Source: Roseiarcus sp963833955 (GTDB lineage Bacteria; Pseudomonadota; Alphaproteobacteria; Rhizobiales; Beijerinckiaceae). Taken from it: a DNA stretch of 64,000 nt. Shown here piece by piece: positions 60,232 to 64,000 of the stretch (its first letter is position 1; every line of letters begins with the position of its first letter). The position numbers and the translations under genes are program-made. The stretch lies in contig CAWHZY010000004.1 of assembly GCA_963833955.1 (NCBI GenBank), forward strand, positions 83,202-147,201, in the 5' to 3' direction. The notes below the pieces were generated by a model. It saw nothing but the letters and a program-made list of their open reading frames with translations, ran no database searches and was not told where the DNA came from.

Positions 60232-61538
60232 GGCATGAGCCTCTTGTCGATCACGCGCTTCGCCTTGCCGAGCGAGCGCTCGATCTCAGCCGGCTTGAGC
60301 ACGCTCACCTTCGCGTTGATGCCGATATGCGCCTTCATCGCGTGTTCGAGTTCGCCGGCGTGCGCGCGCGCCTCATCGAGATCCGCCGGCGATCGAGCCT
60401 CGACCTGCACCTCCAGATCGTCAAGCCGGCCTTCGCGGGTCAGGATGAGTTGATAGTGCGCGGATAGACCGGGAATGCTCAGGATCAGCTCTTCGATCTG
60501 GGTTGGGAACACGTTGACCCCGCGCACGATCATCATGTCGTCGGTTCGGCCCGACACCTTTTCCATCCGCCGCATCGAGCGTGCGGTCCCAGGCAAGAGA
60601 CGCGTGAGATCGCCAGTCCGGTAGCGCACGACCGGCATCGCTTCCTTGGTGAGCGAAGTAAACACAATCTCGCCAAAGGCGCCGTCGGGCAAGACAGCGC
60701 CGGTCGCGGGATCGACAATCTCGGGATAAAAATGGTCCTCCCAGATGTGGAGGCCATCCTTGGTCTCGACGCATTCGCCCGCGACGCCAGGCCCGATCAC
60801 TTCGGACAGGCCATAGCTGTCGAGCGCATCCATGTCGAACGCCTCTTCGAGTTCATTGCGCATCGCGTTGGTCCACGGCTCCGCGCCGAAGCTGCCGAGT
60901 TTTAAAGAGGAGCGGCGGGGATCGAGCCCGTGGGCGCGAAACTCGTCCACGAGGCACAAGGCGTACGAGGGCGTCGCCATCAGGATGTCGGGCGCGAAAT
61001 CATTGATCAGCTGAACCTGCCTTTCCGTCATCCCGCCGGAAATGGGCACCAGGGTGCAGCCCAGCCGCTCGGCGCCGTAGTGGTAGCCCAGCCCGCCAGT
61101 GAAGAGGCCATAGCCATAGGCGTTATGGGCCATCATGCCTTTGCGTCCGCCGGCCGCTCGGATGGTCCTCGCCATGACCTCGCCCCACATCGTAAGATCG
61201 TTGCGCGTATAGCCGACCACCGTCGGCTTTCCCGTCGTGCCGGATGAGGCATGAAGGCGCGCCAGCTGATCCTTCGGCACGGCTAAAAGACCGAAAGGGT
61301 AATTGGCTTTGAGGTCCGACTTGGCGGTGAAGGGAAAACGCCTGAGATCATCGAGGGCGCCGAAATCTTCCGGATGAACGCCGTGCTGATCGAACTTGGC
61401 GCGCATTGCCGGGACGTCGTCATAAACGCGCCTCAGTGTAACCGCGAGCCGGCGCGTCTGCAGAGCGGCGATCTCGTCGCGGGAGGCCATTTCGATCGGA
61501 TCGAGCAGGCTCTTGTCCGGCGCTTCGCCCAGCCTCAT
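60228..61538 (-). CDS. paaK: Phenylacetate-CoA ligase family protein
   Basis: About 436-aa adenylate-forming ligase making an aryl-acetyl-CoA from acid, ATP and CoA. P-loop LHASSGTTGKPTVVGYTRND, LGSFGAEPWTNAMRNELEEA, SYGLSEVIGPGVAGEC, VFTSLTKEAMPVVRYRTGDL and GRTDDMMIVRGVNVFPTQIE are all present. The start at 61538 (MRLGEAPDKSLLDP) is preferred; the frame is open to 61673. Its stop overlaps the start of the dpgC-like gene, so the CoA ester it makes is the obvious substrate for that enzyme. Confidence 0.9.
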   Translation of the reverse strand: MRLGEAPDKSLLDPIEMASRDEIAALQTRRLAVTLRRVYDDVPAMRAKFDQHGVHPEDFGALDDLRRFPFTAKSDLKANYPFGLLAVPKDQLARLHASSGTTGKPTVVGYTRNDLTMWGEVMARTIRAAGGRKGMMAHNAYGYGLFTGGLGYHYGAERLGCTLVPISGGMTERQVQLINDFAPDILMATPSYALCLVDEFRAHGLDPRRSSLKLGSFGAEPWTNAMRNELEEAFDMDALDSYGLSEVIGPGVAGECVETKDGLHIWEDHFYPEIVDPATGAVLPDGAFGEIVFTSLTKEAMPVVRYRTGDLTRLLPGTARSMRRMEKVSGRTDDMMIVRGVNVFPTQIEELILSIPGLSAHYQLILTREGRLDDLEVQVEARSPADLDEARAHAGELEHAMKAHIGINAKVSVLKPAEIERSLGKAKRVIDKRLMP

Positions 61539-61749
61539 GAGACCGACCTGGCGAGCCTGAGGCGCGCGGACGGGCCATGCGCCGTCGCCACCGTGCGCCG
61601 CTCCCTCGGTGCCCGCATGTCTCCTCCCTGAGACGCGCCGAATTGGTCCGGCGTCGCCCCATCTCATAGCCAAGGCCGCAACTCGTCAAGCCGCACGCTG
61701 CGCCAAAGCCGACTTGTCCCGCCTTGCGCCGCAGCCCGGCGCAAGGCGA

Positions 61750-62758
61750 TTATTGCGCCAGGAAACTCAGAAGCGTCTGGTTGAAGGGCTGCGTCGCTTC
61801 GAGATGGCCGAGATGGCCGACGCCCTCGAACACCTTCACTTTCGCGTTCGCCATACGCGCCGCCAAAGCTTGCGCGAGCTCGGCGTTCTTGCCCATTTTG
61901 GCGCGCAATTCGGGCGGCGCGAACGGCGCCCCGGGGCGTTGTGGTCGTTGGCGCCCATGATGAACAGGGTCGGCCGATCGATGAGCGCGATCTCGTGCGC
62001 CACCGGCTGGGAATAGATCATCTGGTATGAAGCGACGAACGACTTGAGCCAGCGCGGATATTCGCCGCTCTCCTTGATTTGTTCGCGCAGCTGGACGAAC
62101 GGCTCGATCGCGCTCGACGGCAGGCTCAGCGCATAGTTGGTCATCAGTTGTTTGCGATAGCCGTCCGCGCTCAGCGCCCGTTCGTTTTTGGCGAGCATTT
62201 CGTCCGTGACCGGCGGCGCGTAAAGGCGATAGTCCTCGAGGCCGATCGGCGAGTAGAGGACGAGGTGATCGATGCGCGGGCCATAGGCGCGCGCCAGGCG
62301 GACCGCGAGCATGCCCCCCATCGAATGGCCGACCAGGTCGAAGCGGTCCACATGGAGACTATCGACGAGCGCGATGGTGGCGCGCGCCATATCGTCGAAG
62401 CTGTAAGCGAAAGTGGGCTTCGACGGCTTGCCGAAACCATCTGGTCAGGGGCCACGACCCGATAACCCGCCCCGGCCAAAGCCTTGATCGTCGGCTCCCA
62501 ATAGCTCGAAGGGAAATTGCGCCCGTGCAGAAGAACCACCGTCCGCCCGTTGGATGGCCCAACGGGCGGAACATCCATGTAGGCAAGGCGCAAATCCTCG
62601 CCCCGGAGCGTTATGGGCATGAAATGGACGGGATAGGGATAAGGGAATCCTTCAAGTGCGATGCCCATCGCCTCGGCGCGGGCCGCTCGCGGGACGAAAC
62701 CAACAAACATGGCCATGGCGATGAGCAGGCAATGGACGAGTGCGCGGCGTAACAACAT
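61750..62758 (-). CDS. Alpha/beta hydrolase, exported (two frameshifts)
   Basis: Start MLLRRALVHCLLIAMAMFVG at 62758 gives a signal peptide. The chain reads VVLLHGRNFPSSYWEPTIKA and APDQM, then loses a G (GGG to GG near 62441), continuing GFGKPSKPTFAYSFDDMA, LVGHSMGGMLAVRLARAYGP (Ser of GHSMGG), LFIMGANDHNAPG. A second missing G in a G run near 61934 shifts to APFAPPELRAKMG and VFEGVGHLGHLEATQPFNQT (His), ending LSFLAQ at 61750. About 335 aa corrected. Upstream of paaK by about 210 bases on the same strand; possibly part of the catabolic unit. Confidence 0.78.
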
Positions 62759-62960
62759 GGCAAGTCCTCGATGGCGCGGCGCCCTCGGTATTCCCGGAGA
62801 TCGGTACTGCCCGAATGACGACAACATCAAGGCGCTCGCTTCGTCGGGCGCCGCTCAGGAAAATGAGCGCGCACCCGCGCTCTTGCCTGACTTCACGATC
62901 TGCGCGACGATTGCGCGCATCGTCCGCCAGTCGGGGGCCTGAGCGGCAAGGAGGACCGAG

Positions 62961-64000
62961 ATGAGCCCGCGGACGTCCGAATCGACGGAGCCGTCCCCGA
63001 CCGCGCCCGAGCCGCGAGAAGGAGACGAACGGCGCTTCACCCGTCGGAGCTTGTTCGGAGCGAGCGCAGGCGCGGCGGCGGCGGCGATCGTTTCCGGCCC
63101 GGTTCTGGCGCAGGAAGGGGACAACCTGCCGCCGTCGGTCCCGGAATGGCAGCTTGAACCCGGCGCGGAGACGCTAAGCCAGCCCTACGGGCGGCCGTCC
63201 AAGTTCGAAGCCGATGTGGCGCGCCGCTATCGCCAGGGCTTGCCCGAGCCGCCGACGCGGCTGTCGTCGTTCAGCCTGACGCCGCTCCAGGACCTCAACG
63301 AAATCATCACCCCGAATGGCCTGCATTACGAGCGCCACCATGCCGGGGTTCCGACGATCGATCCGTCCGAGCACCGGCTGATGGTGCACGGATTGGTCGA
63401 ACGGCCGCTCGTCTTCACTATGGAGGACCTGACGCGATTTCCGTCCGTGTCGCGGATTCACTTCCTCGAATGTTCCGGCAACACCCAAAACTGGGGCGCG
63501 CCAAAGGCCGAGCTCACGGCCCAGGACACCCACGGCCTTCTCAGTTGCTGCGAATGGACCGGAGTTCCGTTGGCGATCGTGCTGGCGGAAGCCGGCGTCA
63601 GGCCCGAGGCGAAATGGATGCTCGCCGAGGGCGCCGACGCAGCCGCGATGACGCCAGCATTCCGATCGAAAAAGCGCTCGACGACGCCTTGCTCGCTTAC
63701 GCGCAAAATGGCGAGCGGCTGCGGCCCGAGCAGGGCTATCCGCTCCGCCTGCTCTGCCCGGAAACGAGGGCAACACCAACGTCAAATGGCTCCGGCGGCT
63801 CAAACTCGGCGCGAGCCCTTCCAAACGTGCGAGGAAACCTCCAAAGACAGCGAGCGATGCTGGACGGCGTGGCGCGCCAGTTCAATTTCGTCATGCAGGC
63901 AAAATCGGTCATTACCTCTCTGTCCGGCGGACAGCGTCTCACTGCGCCTGGATTTTAAACGAGATTTCCGGCGTCGCCTGGTGGGGATCAGGAAAGGTCG
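62961..64000 (+). CDS. soxC: Sulfane dehydrogenase SoxC (partial, about five indels)
   Basis: Molybdopterin subunit of the Sox thiosulfate-oxidising system. The start at 62961 is preceded by AAGGAGGACCGAG. Signal region: RRFTRRSLFGASAGAAAAAI (twin-arginine type). Body: QPYGRPSKFEADVARRYRQG, ITPNGLHYERHHAGVPTIDP, RIHFLECSGNTQNWGAPKAE (Mo-ligand Cys), HGLLSCCEWTGVPL. From about 63655 the frame breaks repeatedly: GG to G near 63655, GGG to GG near 63760, GG to G near 63811, one base near 63855, and two extra A near 63957. Restored reading: SIPIEKALDDALLAYAQNGE, GNEGNTNVKWLRRLKLG, ARQFNFVMQAKSVIT. The 3' end is outside the window. Confidence 0.88.
   Translation, partial: MSPRTSESTEPSPTAPEPREGDERRFTRRSLFGASAGAAAAAIVSGPVLAQEGDNLPPSVPEWQLEPGAETLSQPYGRPSKFEADVARRYRQGLPEPPTRLSSFSLTPLQDLNEIITPNGLHYERHHAGVPTIDPSEHRLMVHGLVERPLVFTMEDLTRFPSVSRIHFLECSGNTQNWGAPKAELTAQDTHGLLSCCEWTGVPLAIVLAEAGVRPEAKWMLAEGADAAAMTPAFRSKKRSTTPCSLTRKMASGCGPSRAIRSACSARKRGQHQRQMAPAAQTRREPFQTCEETSKDSERCWTAWRASSISSCRQNRSLPLCPADSVSLRLDFKRDFRRRLVGIRKG

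Overview
The window is GC-rich, densely packed bacterial chromosome from an alphaproteobacterium, most likely of the order Hyphomicrobiales (Rhizobiales). The evidence is the hemD / Mic60-type mitofilin / HemY-N block beside tsaD, a DUF1013 (TrcR-type) regulator, MocD/MocE-like desaturase and Rieske ferredoxin, NAD-dependent PreTA, a fused urease gamma-beta subunit, and SoxC at the right edge. The genus cannot be fixed from the sequence alone.

Layout. 1-560: the 3' end of oleate hydratase and a ParB-like C-terminal remnant. 1.4-13.7 kb: redox and small-metabolism genes (SDR, Rieske ferredoxin plus fatty acid desaturase, flavoredoxin, nitroreductase, Ivy-type lysozyme inhibitor, tyrosine phosphatase, HD hydrolase, tag, acuI, PHB-depolymerase-like esterase, ferredoxin reductase), interrupted by an IS21 (istB) relic. 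13.9-23.8 kb: hemY, mic60, hemD and tsaD, with an insert between hemD and tsaD (surface acyltransferase, PIN protein, unknown 276-aa protein), then TrcR. 24-33 kb: hybrid histidine kinase, preTA with a RutR-like operator, O-antigen-ligase-like and GT39 membrane proteins, and an EamA transporter. 33.2-39.7 kb: urease structural genes (ureD, ureAB, ureC) interrupted by vapBC and followed by an accessory patch with a DUF6883/DUF4926 pair, a duplicated ureC 3' end, an AT-rich orphan gene and a BrnT/BrnA module. 40.3-44.4 kb: cupin, old yellow enzyme, CmcJ-like oxygenase, alpha/beta hydrolase, DUF488. 44.5-53.5 kb: gyrB, HpcH/HpaI aldolase, Spy/LTXXQ protein, prmC, secA, mutM. 54-62.8 kb: a leftward catabolic run, alpha/beta hydrolase - paaK - dpgC - TRAP dctPQM - IlvD/Edd dehydratase. 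62.96 kb to the end: soxC, cut by the window edge.

Three observations stand out. (1) A dispersed element of about 113 bp, with a conserved head and a palindromic tail of TAAACG-type units, occurs three times (1275-1380, 40093-40207, 53683-53795 inverted). (2) The accessory patch around urease combines vapBC inside the operon, a 117-bp direct repeat of the ureC 3' end exactly 700 bp apart around a toxin-antitoxin-like pair, and BrnTA with an 18-bp operator-like palindrome. (3) At least fourteen otherwise well-conserved genes carry single-base indels, almost all at short homopolymers, and soxC at the right edge carries about five. That pattern suggests uncorrected read errors rather than mass gene death, so these genes are described here as frameshifted CDS with the reading restored in the description.
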